The notes under the pieces: generated by a model | The model's input: the letters and a program-made list of their open reading frames with translations, nothing else | Databases searched by the model: none | Told to the model about the DNA's origin: nothing | From: Parelaphostrongylus tenuis | Taxonomy: Eukaryota > Nematoda > Chromadorea > Rhabditida > Metastrongylidae | NCBI GenBank assembly: GCA_019055375.1 | Contig: JAHQIW010003890.1 | Span: forward strand, 124,001-188,000 | Length of the DNA: 64,000 bases | Direction: 5' to 3' | Translations under genes and position numbers: made by a program | Shown here: one piece after another, positions 33,746 through 45,201 of the stretch | How positions within the stretch are numbered: position 1 is the stretch's first letter | Layout of the letters: each line of letters starts with the position of its first letter

Positions 33746-34289
33746 TATTAGTGTAGTGCCAGAACATAGAAAAAAGATCTAATATTTGACGAGTCCAAAT
33801 TTTTATCGATGAACGACATTCTTCCATTCGCTGGTCAAGAACAGTGCGGACAGCAATTTATGACAGCTTTGCAATTATATTCTTAAAGTTTTGACCTTCT
33901 ACTTATGGAACTTAGTAGAGAGTGCGAAATTTTCAGAAGTTACCTAAAAAATTTGGAGAAACAAGGGAAAAACTTTCGATTGTGGGTTGACACGAATTGT
34001 CTTAGTTACTATAATAGACTTGGATAACTCTTTACCCTGATCATTGAACTCCAATTGGTAGATCTAGAAGTAAAAAGCTTCCGACGTTTTTTTTTTCATT
34101 TGACTACGACATTGAAGCCACCATTACCCTCTTAAGAAACATATTGTTTTTAAAATTTGTCAGCCTTATATAGATCACTTCTTTCAACTATCATCACCTA
34201 TTACTCACCAACCGATTCAGCAGATGAACACAAATTCAATTCGTTTTAATATTAGTTGGATGAAGTTATCCGGAGGGCTAAGTCATATT

Positions 34290-36780
34290 GCTAATTCATC
34301 GTCCGAGACTTCAATGCCAGAATGAGGAGCGCCAACGAGAGCGAATTTAGGATTGGAAAGTTTGGGTTAGAAGATTGAAATGAGAGTGGAAATCGCCTGG
34401 CAGGACTCCTGCCAGCAGCATATCTGCACATCTCTTCCATAAGAATTATTTTTCCAGAAGAAAGAACATCACCGTTGGACATGGAGCGTCACCTAACTGT
34501 GCGATGCAGTGGAAATCGACCGCATTATAACAAAGCGGCGATGGTGCCTATTCGACACATTTGAAGTTCCACCATTCTGTATCGGATCCGATCACTGCTT
34601 TCTTAGAGCAAAGATACGATTCAGTAGCAAACTGGAAAAGAATTCATGCTATCGACCAAACAGAATTTGTCAAGCTGTTTGCGACGAAAACATTGAAAAC
34701 GAAATCCTATCCAGCCATGAATGGCAGATTAAGGATGATCCGACTGAAGACTACGAGCTGCCTGGTGATAGACTTAATAGGTGTGCCGACTTAGCTTCAG
34801 CGACTTAGTCCAGAAGATCTAATCGCATCTCTTCCACCACGAAGGAGTTGCTCGAAAAGAGAAGGAAGCTGAATCCTGATTCTAATGTAACACATTTAGT
34901 TTGATTGATATTGAATAACAACTGCAGAAGAGCTTTGCAATGGGATCTACACAGGTGACAGAGGAAATTGTTGGAAGCAGCGCAAAAAGATCTAGTTGAA
35001 GGAAGTGCCGTCGGAATCTGTTTGATTATAGTGTTCCGTTGTCATCGTTGATGAACGAAAATGGGATCACAAAAATTTTCCGCCATGATATGGAAATATT
35101 AACAAAAAGTTCTACACTAATCTTTTTCGTTCCGCCGTCCCCGTCTCGAACCTGTTATACCCACTAGACGGAAACCACCTGGATTCTATTTTCTAAAGTC
35201 CGCGTTGCGATGGAAAGCATGAAAAGGTACACCTTCAGGACCCGATAACATCACTGCCGACTGTATGAGAGCTAGAGGCGATAATTCGCATGCACTTCTC
35301 GCAGCACATATGACATCTTACGTTCAACAGGAAAAAATCTCAGACCAGAGGAGGACATTGTGCACAGTCATTCTTTACAAAAGAGCGGACCAAAGGGATC
35401 TTCGTAATTGTTGCCCGATTTGCTTGTTGAGTGTGCTCTACAAGCACTTCACAGAGATCATCTTTTTGCGTATACCGATAGCTTTGAATGAAGCACAGCC
35501 GGTCGAACAATCATGATTCCGTAAGATATTTTGCTGCATGGACCACATCCAAATCGGTCACGGGTCATTGGAGTTTGTCGGGGATACCATGCGACCCTTG
35601 TTCTAGTCTTTATCGACTTTTGTATACGACGAAGAAAGCGCCTGACGGTGTCAACACGAATGCAGTCCTATCAGCGCTTGTCGACCAAGGTGTAGACCCG
35701 TGCTACACAAGAGCATTAGCAGACTGCTATCGAGATTGCAGCACGAAAATACGGCTTTTCCATAGACCCGTCACCATACCCAGCTCAAAATTGGTTCGTC
35801 AAGGGGACACTACATCGCCAAAGCTGTTTACGGTAGTACTGCAGTGGATGATGAAGCTGCTCGACTGGGACGAAAAAAGCATACGGATTGATGGCAAGTT
35901 CCTATCAAATCTTCGTTTTGCGGACAACATCGTCATCATTTCAAAAATACCAGCGAAGCAAAGACGATTTTCAAGAAACTCGATGAATCGGGAAAAAGAT
36001 TGGGCTACGCCGAAACAAGACGAAGACGAAGTTCATGAAGAATCCATGGTGTGAAAGAGAGCAAATCGAATTGGATGGTTCTCTGACCATGGAGACCACC
36101 TCGTAAGTCTACCTTGGACGATCAATGAACATGACGAACAACATTAAGGAGGAACTAGACAGAAGAAGGAGCGCAGCATGGGCTGCACTCGGGCCTCTCG
36201 AAGAAGCCACCAACCAGATAGCAGAACTGAACCTACACGCTCACCTTTTTTTAATTCGACAGTCCTCACAACGCTCTGTTATAAGGCAGAACGTGGGCTC
36301 ATACCTCAACCTCGTTGAAACTGCTGCGAACAACTCACAGAACACTAAAATAGCGTCTTCTGAGATTTAGTTAACTTTCACAACATCCATAAGGCCTGCG
36401 GAGCTCAGATATTTGGAACTTAGCTCATGTCCGGGATTCGGAAAAATTCACGTCGATAGTGAAACACAGGTGGGCCGGTTATATAGTAAGAAGATCGGAA
36501 GACAAATGAACAGAACGAACTATAGAATGGACTCCATGTGGCTACACCTGACTCGAAGGACAACCACTCACATATTGGGTGGACGTGCCTGTAAGGAAAT
36601 TTAATCAGCTATACTTGCAGCTGCCAATATTTAACCGCAGTACGAACTCGCGGTTGCCGCCATACTCGAGTCATACCGCCACCATGGACGACAATTGCGA
36701 AGCGTAGAGACGAATGGAAATCGTGCTCAAGTCCGCACATTTCGTGAAGACGGACCGTCTAAGTATCCAAGTCGATAGAA
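34290..36780 (+). pseudogene. RTE-type non-LTR retrotransposon, long dead copy
   Basis: The endonuclease end (EIDRIITKRRWCLFDTFEV, GSDHCFLRAKIRFS, 34509-34650) is followed by RT: GPDNITADCM (35237), DLRNCCPICLLSVLYKHFT, ALVDQGVDPCYTRAL, RQGDTTSPKLFTVVLQ and LRFADNIVIIS near 35915. The catalytic FADD is FADN. C-terminal GWDCM/W-type region is degenerate. Several frameshifts. Confidence 0.8.
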
Positions 36781-37529
36781 TTTTTTCACTTCATCTTTCT
36801 TGCATTTCAATATTGGAGCGTAAGCAAGCAAGTCTGCCGAAAACACAGTGGTTTGTGTTTTCGCGATATTAATTAATACCAGCGCCCATCACTCTATCAT
36901 TGTGATGTTTTTGCATAGCCCTATATCATTACCATGAACAGTAGTCAAAGCACAGATATTCTTTTTTCGCCTTTTTCTAAAACAAAGTACTCGGTTTCTG
37001 GAAAATTTTATCGAGTCTGTTCACCGCGCTTAATGTAATGACAAATACGTTGCAAACGCACGGATCATTGCCAATGCTTTCAACTTTGGTAGCACAGAAT
37101 CCTTGCCATCGATGACGTATCCATTTGGAGACGTTTTTGCTATTTTCGGAAAGAAGAGCACATGTCCAAAATACTAATCTTTTTAGGCAAAGATATGATT
37201 TTTTTCTCAGAGGTAACTCCGAGCCATTCGATGATTAATTTACTTACTAGATTGGTGAGCTTTGACCAATTTGATGCAACGTCTAAGATGTACTGTACAT
37301 TTGCGAAAGCTTTCTTTCGTATGCATAAGCATAACACCATGGAACAGGGGACAGGAACCCATTACCTTATATACTTACGTTCCAAGGAAATAGAGGATCG
37401 CTTTCAACACCTGCGTCTTACACCTCTGGGCACTTTACGTCGTCTCAATATTATTTGATTCGGAATCCCAAATTGAGAAAATTCCTTAATACTGCGGTCA
37501 AAAAGAGTTTTTTTTGTTTTACTCAAAAC

Positions 37530-37983
37530 TTAATGAAATTTGGCGTTATGTGACTTTGTGAGCCGCCAAATGGAGTAATATCTGAAAGATGGCATTAATG
37601 TAGGAATTCTGGACCCTTGCAATTTACATGCAATATGTAGCTTACAGATTCTGGTTGATTCGCGTCGAAGGTCGGGCGAGATTCCGCTATCTATAGATTT
37701 ATAGTTCTTCTCTCTAACCGTGACAACACAACAAAGATGTTTGACATACGTAGCACATAATTTCTGCGTCAAAGACCTACCTAATCTTTCTCACTCCATG
37801 AAACACCATCGATTTTATGACAGCATTATTCCGTCGACTTAATACGGGTCTTTTTCTTTCTCCATCCTCGATAAACTCTTCAAGCCTTGTCTGTGTCTCA
37901 TCAGTATTGGGATCGTTAACGCCAATGGTGATGAAACATAGATTTCTCATAGATCCACATCGTATTCCAGATAAACGTATCAT
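37530..37983 (-). CDS. Possible two-exon small coding region, unidentified
   Basis: Exon 37983-37781 (ATG start, donor AG|GTAGGT) joins to 37581-37530 (acceptor ATCTTTCAG, stop TAA) as 255 nt in frame, 84 residues. The first exon has protein-like composition (DPNTDETQTRLEEFIEDGE, KRP, SRRNN). The second reads YYSIWRLTKSHNAKFH. A further exon-like block, 37292-37248 minus (YILDVASNWSKLTNL, ACAG acceptor, GTAAGT donor), lies downstream and may belong to the same or another transcript. No family is recognised. It may be a spurious ORF; it is divergently oriented to osm-6, about 0.8 kb from its start. Confidence 0.22.
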
Positions 37984-38572
37984 TAATTTTTTTTGTTCAC
38001 AGATGACCAGAGGCGATGACAGTACTCAGAGTAAACTTTTTTAGTCTCAGTTACAACTCGAGAGCAGTTGATAAACGGTGCTTTGAGAGGTTTTGAATAT
38101 TCACTTGGCTGAGCTCTAGCTCAATATTGCGATATTTGCGATGTGATATCAGTAAAGAGCTAAGAGCCGTACTTGTAAATTACAGGATGACATAATACTG
38201 TTTATTGAAGTTTCCTCCCACAATGGAATGATAGTTATGTTGCTGTCTGATCCTCTCAGTTCAGCAAATTAGTGGTAGAAATGTGACTCAGTTTTTGTAC
38301 GAACATTTGTGAACTCAATGAAGCCGCTCTAAGGCTTCTTGATCTTGTTGACTTCGTGACGACTTCAAATTTTGTGGAGCATTTTTCACAAATATTCTGT
38401 AAAGTCAACATTTCAAGTTTTACGTGGGAAGTGAATGAATCTCTTACATGTAAAAACAATAGTAAGTGTAGATAACATAACTAAAAACAAACAAAACTTT
38501 CGGGTTCTGAATGATATTCCTTCAAATCCCCTTCCTGAATACCTGCATGAGCAACTATTCTGGGCTTACGGC

Positions 38573-38586
38573 ATCGCCATAGCAAC
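38573..38586 (+). promoter_or_regulatory. X-box (RFX/DAF-19 site) upstream of osm-6
   Basis: ATCGCCATAGCAAC fits the nematode ciliary X-box consensus RYYNYYATRRNRAC at all 14 positions and lies 200 bp upstream of the osm-6 start codon. DAF-19/RFX binding to X-boxes controls IFT genes in ciliated neurons in C. elegans. Function here is inferred from the match and its position. Confidence 0.82.
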
Positions 38587-38770
38587 AACCGCTCTCAGAG
38601 ACCACGACCATTGACCGACCCTGACTGTGTGCAACCACACATATTATTGTTCCTAAATATACTTTTATAACATTCAGATATCGTAGACGAAACGGTACAG
38701 TCCTTATTTCTGAAGTGCTAGAAAGTCTCAAAGATGTTTACATTCGAACACATTTGTGCCAATTATTGTT

Positions 38771-38786
38771 CTTTCATTAGCATCTG
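38771..38786 (+). promoter_or_regulatory. Putative spliced-leader acceptor of osm-6
   Basis: TTCTTTCATTAG ends 6 nt before the start codon, a typical position for a nematode trans-splice acceptor. Confidence 0.45.
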
Positions 38787-38846
38787 ATGGCTCCTGTGAC
38801 AAACATCGGCTCCAATTCGCGTAATGCACCCGTTCCACTTAGTGAG
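38787..38846 (+). CDS. osm-6: osm-6 exon 1
   Basis: Starts at ATG 38787 (MAPVTNIGSNSRNAPVPLSE) and ends in phase 0 before GTCAGC. An acceptor-like TTCATTAG ends 6 nt upstream of the ATG. The N-terminal tail is poorly conserved in this family, so the call rests on position, phase and the X-box. Confidence 0.75.
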
Positions 38847-41800
38847 GTCAGCAATCTTTTATGCTTAATCTTGAGTTAAACATTTTTACATCAAAAAATT
38901 CATTTCATTTACTCAAATCAATCAGAAGAAGCCATTATTATTATTACATACAAATACTGTGAATGCACATATTATGTGACTCCAATAATTGGTCTAATTA
39001 TTCGCTTCTAAGCAAATTTCGTCTTTTGAGTAAAATAATATACAGCAACGCATATATAGCCATTAATGCATAGAGATATATTTTGTGGAAATGAAAAATC
39101 GATAAGAAAAGATTTTCAACTTTTCTCACACGATTTTTGCGGTTTTATCTTGTCAGCAGAAGTATTTATAACTATCAATATTTCTAATGCTTTTACTGCT
39201 TTTTCGCATTGTTATGGTGCTCCAAATACACCTAAGAAAATTGTGTTGTAAGCAAACATTCAACCTCAGACGGGAGTTGAACCTGCGTTCCACCCTGACC
39301 GTAAGCTGCGGTTTGGTGAGACACGGGTTTAATTTATGTCTGAGGTCGAGATTTTGCTCACCACTTCAATCTCTTAAGTGTCTTCATAACTATTTCGACT
39401 TCTCGTCATGTAGTGGCTCTGATATAGTGCCGAGATTTTCATGGTATCAAGTTTCTTGCTCACAATGATTTCTCTTTAAGAATTCCGCTAAGCCTCTTTC
39501 TAAACCACAAGCCCGTGGCCATAAAATTATCATCGATCAGTCAAAAAAGGAAGTCTTCAGCATCCATTCTGGTCTTCGATCAATTCATCGACGACTCAAA
39601 AATGTATGGACGGTTGAGACGTGAGTAGAACTGGGACAAAATCTTGAATTATTTATTTATCAAAGATTTATCAAGGCAAAAAATACAGTCCCTTATCTTT
39701 TTGTATAGAAATTGCTATTGCAAAATGAAAGATTTTGTGGTAATATGTATGAAATTTCTCTTCATCAGAAACTCAGACGAAATCACCGATGGTATGTTTG
39801 AAGGAGTTGCTGCTTTCGTTCTACCGTGTCCGAGAGCGAAACTAAATATATCCGAGGTATCTTTGGAACAAATTTATAGACCTCTTATAATCTAACTTGA
39901 AGGTAAAAAGCATGTCGCTAAGTCCTCATAAGTGACTTCGTTTCAAGAAGATTATCAAGACTTTGCTAACTTCCCCCATTTACGTCATATAATTAAGAAC
40001 TCATTTCACATTGAAATTATCAGTTGTGATTTTCTCTGAATTTCGACCAAATTAGTACTGCTTTTTTTCTTTCCTTGCAATACATTATATTTCATTGCTG
40101 ATATTGCTATTGGCCTCGATTGCTTCTTAGTAAATGTTGTTTCAGTTGGAATCGATTCGCAACTTTATTGTAAATGGAGGTGCCGTATTGGCGCTTCTTT
40201 CTGAGGGTGGAGAACAACACACTGGCACCAACATCAACTTTTTACTCGAAGAGTTTGGAATCGTAGGCAATAGTGGTAATATTACATGATATAATAGTTT
40301 GAAAAAGTCGTACTATCCCTCATGTATGCGCTTGATATCAAAGATCACGTATATAAAGGCTACAAACATATGTATATTTTTGAATAAGAGTTCCCCAAAA
40401 GCATATACAACAAGGATCACCATATTTTTTGAGTCATGCGGGCCATTTTAGAAATAATCGCTCCTGTTTCTTTCCAGCATTCCCAAATATTGAAACGTGA
40501 ATTTTTATGGAAGAAAAGTAGCACACAAAGTTATGCTTAGGTCAAATATTTTACATACATTTATGTTCATGTATTGTAATGGAATCCAAAAAGTTGACCT
40601 TCACCTAACTTCTGAGTAGCTCAATCTTCATAGTTTTGTTGATAAGTAAACTAATACCATAAGGTTGATCAAAAGCTTGAATCGGCCAAATTTCCAATCT
40701 CTTCCTCACAGCCGAAGGTTTACACTAAGTGTTTGCAGTCGTTCGTCGTAGCGTTGTGGTTCTTCAGTGTCGCTCGAGTCAGAAGTTCTTGAGTGGAGCA
40801 CCAGTTGTATTAAGTAATCTCGCTTAGTGGAGCCTTTTTGAGAAAACAGTCTATTAGGTTGGGGAAAAAGATCCTTAACCTCGCTGATTAGTTAGAGTTT
40901 TTGGAGTTTTTACATAAATTCAATTGAAAACAACACTAATCGTGCATAAATATAAGGGTCATCATCATCCACGATCCTCCCATCGATCTGCAGCCTCCGG
41001 ATCTGCTCGCAATCACCATTTGTTGGACTTTGATCCAGAAAAAAACTTCCAACATGTTTTTTTAACCTGATCAGATTCTCGAATCGGCGTTCACGCAAGA
41101 AATGTTCCAGTGAGCAGAAATTGCATGACCTAGTATCTGGACTGCAGGCTAGATGCGCCAATACCTCGACTCCCTCCAAATCAACAAATTTTTCTTAGTC
41201 TTCCGGAGTGAGGGATTTGGCATTGTCTTGCTAAAACAGCGATAGCTTTTGACGAATCAATTTGGGGTACTTCATAACTAGCGCTGCCGCGGAGTTTCTT
41301 ATGGAAATATTTCTGACATATTCCCATAAATCTAGACCAACCATTGTTGTGTGAAACAAACATAAATTTGGACTATTATCGCGGGTATTAGAAAGTTTTT
41401 CCCCAATTTAGTATTATCATTAACATAGTAATCACATTCTGTTTAAAAGGGAATCGCCTAATGAGGCAGACTCATTCGAGTGGTGCTACAAGAGATGATT
41501 CGACTCTATGCGATAACGAAGACTCGCAATGCGAGGACAAAAGATTGTGCACAACCGGCTAAATTTGTCGACCGCGAAGAAAACGTAGACAGAAATCTCA
41601 GCTTGCCAGTAAGACAATAGGTGAAGCAGCGAAGCACTGCCGAGGAATACCAAGCAACTGATTTGGCAATCTTTTTGATTAGGTGAGGCGTACCCCATTG
41701 TGTTTGAGTTGATTCAGTTACTGCTGTGAAAATACGTCGCGAGTACAAAGGACTGATTCTTTAGATCAAATGAAGCCACTGTCTTGCGCTCCGATAAAAT

Positions 41801-44800
41801 CTCAACTTAAAAGTGTCCGTTCTAGTTTTCTCCATCTTGCGTTATCTAGTCTATATCTGAGATTTCATACACGAATTCTTGCTTATTTCAGATGCTGTTA
41901 TACGAAGTATTTTCTATAAGTACTTCGATCCTAAAGAAGCTCTTATATCTAATGGAGTGTTAAACAGAAGTATAGCCGTGGCTGCAAAAAAAAGCATAAC
42001 CAATGAACAGCACAGCAACTCACAGTAGGTGACTTTTCTACGCTTTGATTTTTGCAAAGCATCTAATCATATACATGTGATTTCAGAGTAAAACAGCAAT
42101 AAATTATTTTGTTTCCTATAACAGTCCGCGTTCCATTCATTGGCTGTAAGGCTCTTACGCATACTACTAGAAGACTGTTTATGTAGTCGAGCACCACAGT
42201 CGAAGTAGTGTACCAAAAAAAAGCTTTTCTCACCTTTATTCATTTAGAAGCAAATATACGAGTGGATTTCGCCCTGCGGTTCTCAAGTAATAGGCAAAGG
42301 GCAGGCTGAAATTTACTGTATGACGACTTGAACTTATTAGTAGGGGAAAAAAAGGGAATATGACATGGTGCTGATCTGAAACCCCACCCTCCCTCTCACT
42401 CTCATTCCCTTGCAATTACGTGGAAACGCCTCAGCTAGGTGTCTTCGATACTGCAAAGAGATCCAGTGGGCCAGCATTCTACGACATTTATGAAGAATGT
42501 GAACGCACGAAGTATTGGAAGACATATGTGGAGGATGAATGCGAGGAAACGAAGCGGAAGTAAAAAAGTGCTGGGATCCGCACTGTAAGCTGTGATGAAG
42601 GGTCGTGTGAAATGAAATGAGTAGTAAACGAATGGAATCGGTGCAAATGTGTCTACTTTTTTAAGATTTAAAGGTTAACCCCATCGCCCTTGGCAAGTTC
42701 CATTATATCTCACAGGATCTATGTTTTGAGAACTAATGGTCTAGTCACTGCAGTTTGCACGTGGCTGAAGAAAGAGTCGAAGAGTCCAGCATTGACACCG
42801 ATGTCTCTTTGTATCCTAGTGAGCTAATCTGGAAATTTTCAAAGCCATATGTAAACTGTTACGTTTGACTTAAAATAATTGTCGTGATTCACAGAAGAAC
42901 CTTAGCGATTTCAGAAATGGACAGTTTTTAGATAATTCCCTTGTGTCTCCATAATGCTCAAGTGGTTGGCAAAACGTGCCTCTAACAATAGACCTAATAA
43001 TGTAGTGAACAAAGTGGTAATTGCCGCGCTTAATTTTATCTGTTGACGAAATCGTGAGCTCGCAACTGGAAATGGATATAGGTTATTCTTTAGCTCACTG
43101 AATTGTATGTCACCTGTATGGCACTTCATGAGGAAAATGTCTCTAATCTTTCCTCTTCCTTTCTTGAATGTTGCAATCATCTAATGAAAGCGTTAACACA
43201 TTAAGTTATGTGGTTTTGAGAACCTATCTCTCGATAACGATAGTAATTTACAAGTGAATGCACAAAGGTGATGAATTTAGCGCAGCAGTTATGTGTCTGT
43301 GCAATACAAGGACGAAATGAGCACGACTGACTAAACTAAAAGGCACTATGATACTGATGAGGCTGAAAGATCGCAATACGTGTCTAGTACTCTATATATG
43401 CTACAACCGACGCTACTAAATTGATTGTCGAAAAATTCATAATAAGTATATGGTCATCTACCCTTTCCAAGGAAGCTTACAGTATGCAGTGACAAAAGTT
43501 AGACCCCGTTAAACTTCAACGACAAAAGAATAGAGGATGACGCTTCCGATAGTGATCAATATCTGAGAGATGCGCCATGCGTTCAACTTTATCATGCATA
43601 GTAGTGATGAATGAATGCATATCCAGCCCACAGAATGGCAGCATGGGTTATCGATGTATCATATAAGTGCTTAAATATTCCCTGATAAGTCTGATATCAA
43701 TTTGCGAACTCCGGAAAGGTGGTTGATAACCCGACAAGCTCGATCGAACCAAAGACCATATGTGCAGAGCACGTCTGATTACAACGTCACACGCGCCCAT
43801 ATTACTGATTAAAAAACTTGTTCAATCTCGTTCAACGAACAAAGATAGTCATCTGTTCATTGAATCTCCACTCTACCAATACTCATGTTTTTTCGAGTGT
43901 CCATCATCTCAGGATGCAATCGCATGCACTTGTCTCTGGGTATTTGATTAAATTTCACAAAATTTTCAGTGTCAGATTTTCAAATTTTACTGCCCGATAA
44001 ATACAAAAGACGAAATCGCCCACAAGTGATATGGTTTTTGAAGTCTTGCCCCATGATTGATTTATACTCTGAAGTAATTGTTCCCGTCAGTGCAATAAGT
44101 GTTCCAAGACCAATAATGTGGCGTGCTGCGCTGTAACATTTGCATCAGCCGGAATTCGAACCCAAGTCCCACTCTTTCCGAGAGCGCGTGCTGAACCGTT
44201 GCACTATCAACGCTCGTCTAGCGCAGCACTCTTTCTACGCTACATTGCGTTATCAACCAACCGTCGACGGTCTGGCGGGACAGCAGCTAACGGCATTGAA
44301 CCTAATTGTGCTGACAAATACTGGGTATCAATAATCAATCGGAATTCACTTATTGACCGCCTCGGTGATATGATCTTATAAAATATCCAATAGTGTAGAG
44401 TGCTGTGCAAAAACATTTGTGCTCCCGAAAAGAGTGAGATCTAGGTTTAAATCCCGGATGACGCAAATGTTTTTGCACAACACGCTATATTATTAGGTAT
44501 ATTATAAGATCATATCACCGTAAGAGGCGGTCAAATAGATGAATTACGACTGATTATTGTTTTCCAAGACCAACTATCTATTAACGTCAGCATGCCTGAG
44601 TAAACCCTTATTTTTTCCTGAGCCAGGCACGAGGTGTTATAACAATATTCATTCAAGTAGCTGACGTTTCGACAGTCTGGCCTTCTTCAAAGCGTGGAAA
44701 GATAAAGTTATCCACAATCCAATCAGTTAAACACCTCCGTTACCCCTATAGAAGAAATCACCGCATCCACATTTCTATCGCATCAAGCACAAGATCAACT

Positions 44801-45166
44801 TTCAGTCAACATACTCACCGCTTTTTCAATGCCTTCCAACGAATAATTCAGGTGGAGATCACCGAAAGGCGATCACATGGATTAGTAATGAGCCTCACCC
44901 ATCAAAACAGCAGCCTTACACAGTCGTTAATATTACGAGGTATTCTTCCCTACCGTTGGTTATAGTTGGGGTCGTATAATCCATAACTCCTCAAGGATCC
45001 CTCGCGCTGCTGCTTTATGTTCCCGAGCAAGAATGGTAACATCTTTGTCATAATCCACTCTGCTATGCCTCTGTATCCAATATGTGCCTAGCGGCGTGTT
45101 TGCTTTAGTAGGACTTTGTCAGCTACGTGCTTTTCTAAGCGGACATAGAATGGCCTACCCGTCTCG

Positions 45167-45201
<35 letters not shown>

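Noticed and set aside
35488..36054. Longest open frame in the window (188 codons, plus)
   Set aside because: It is part of a dead RTE reverse transcriptase, not a host gene.
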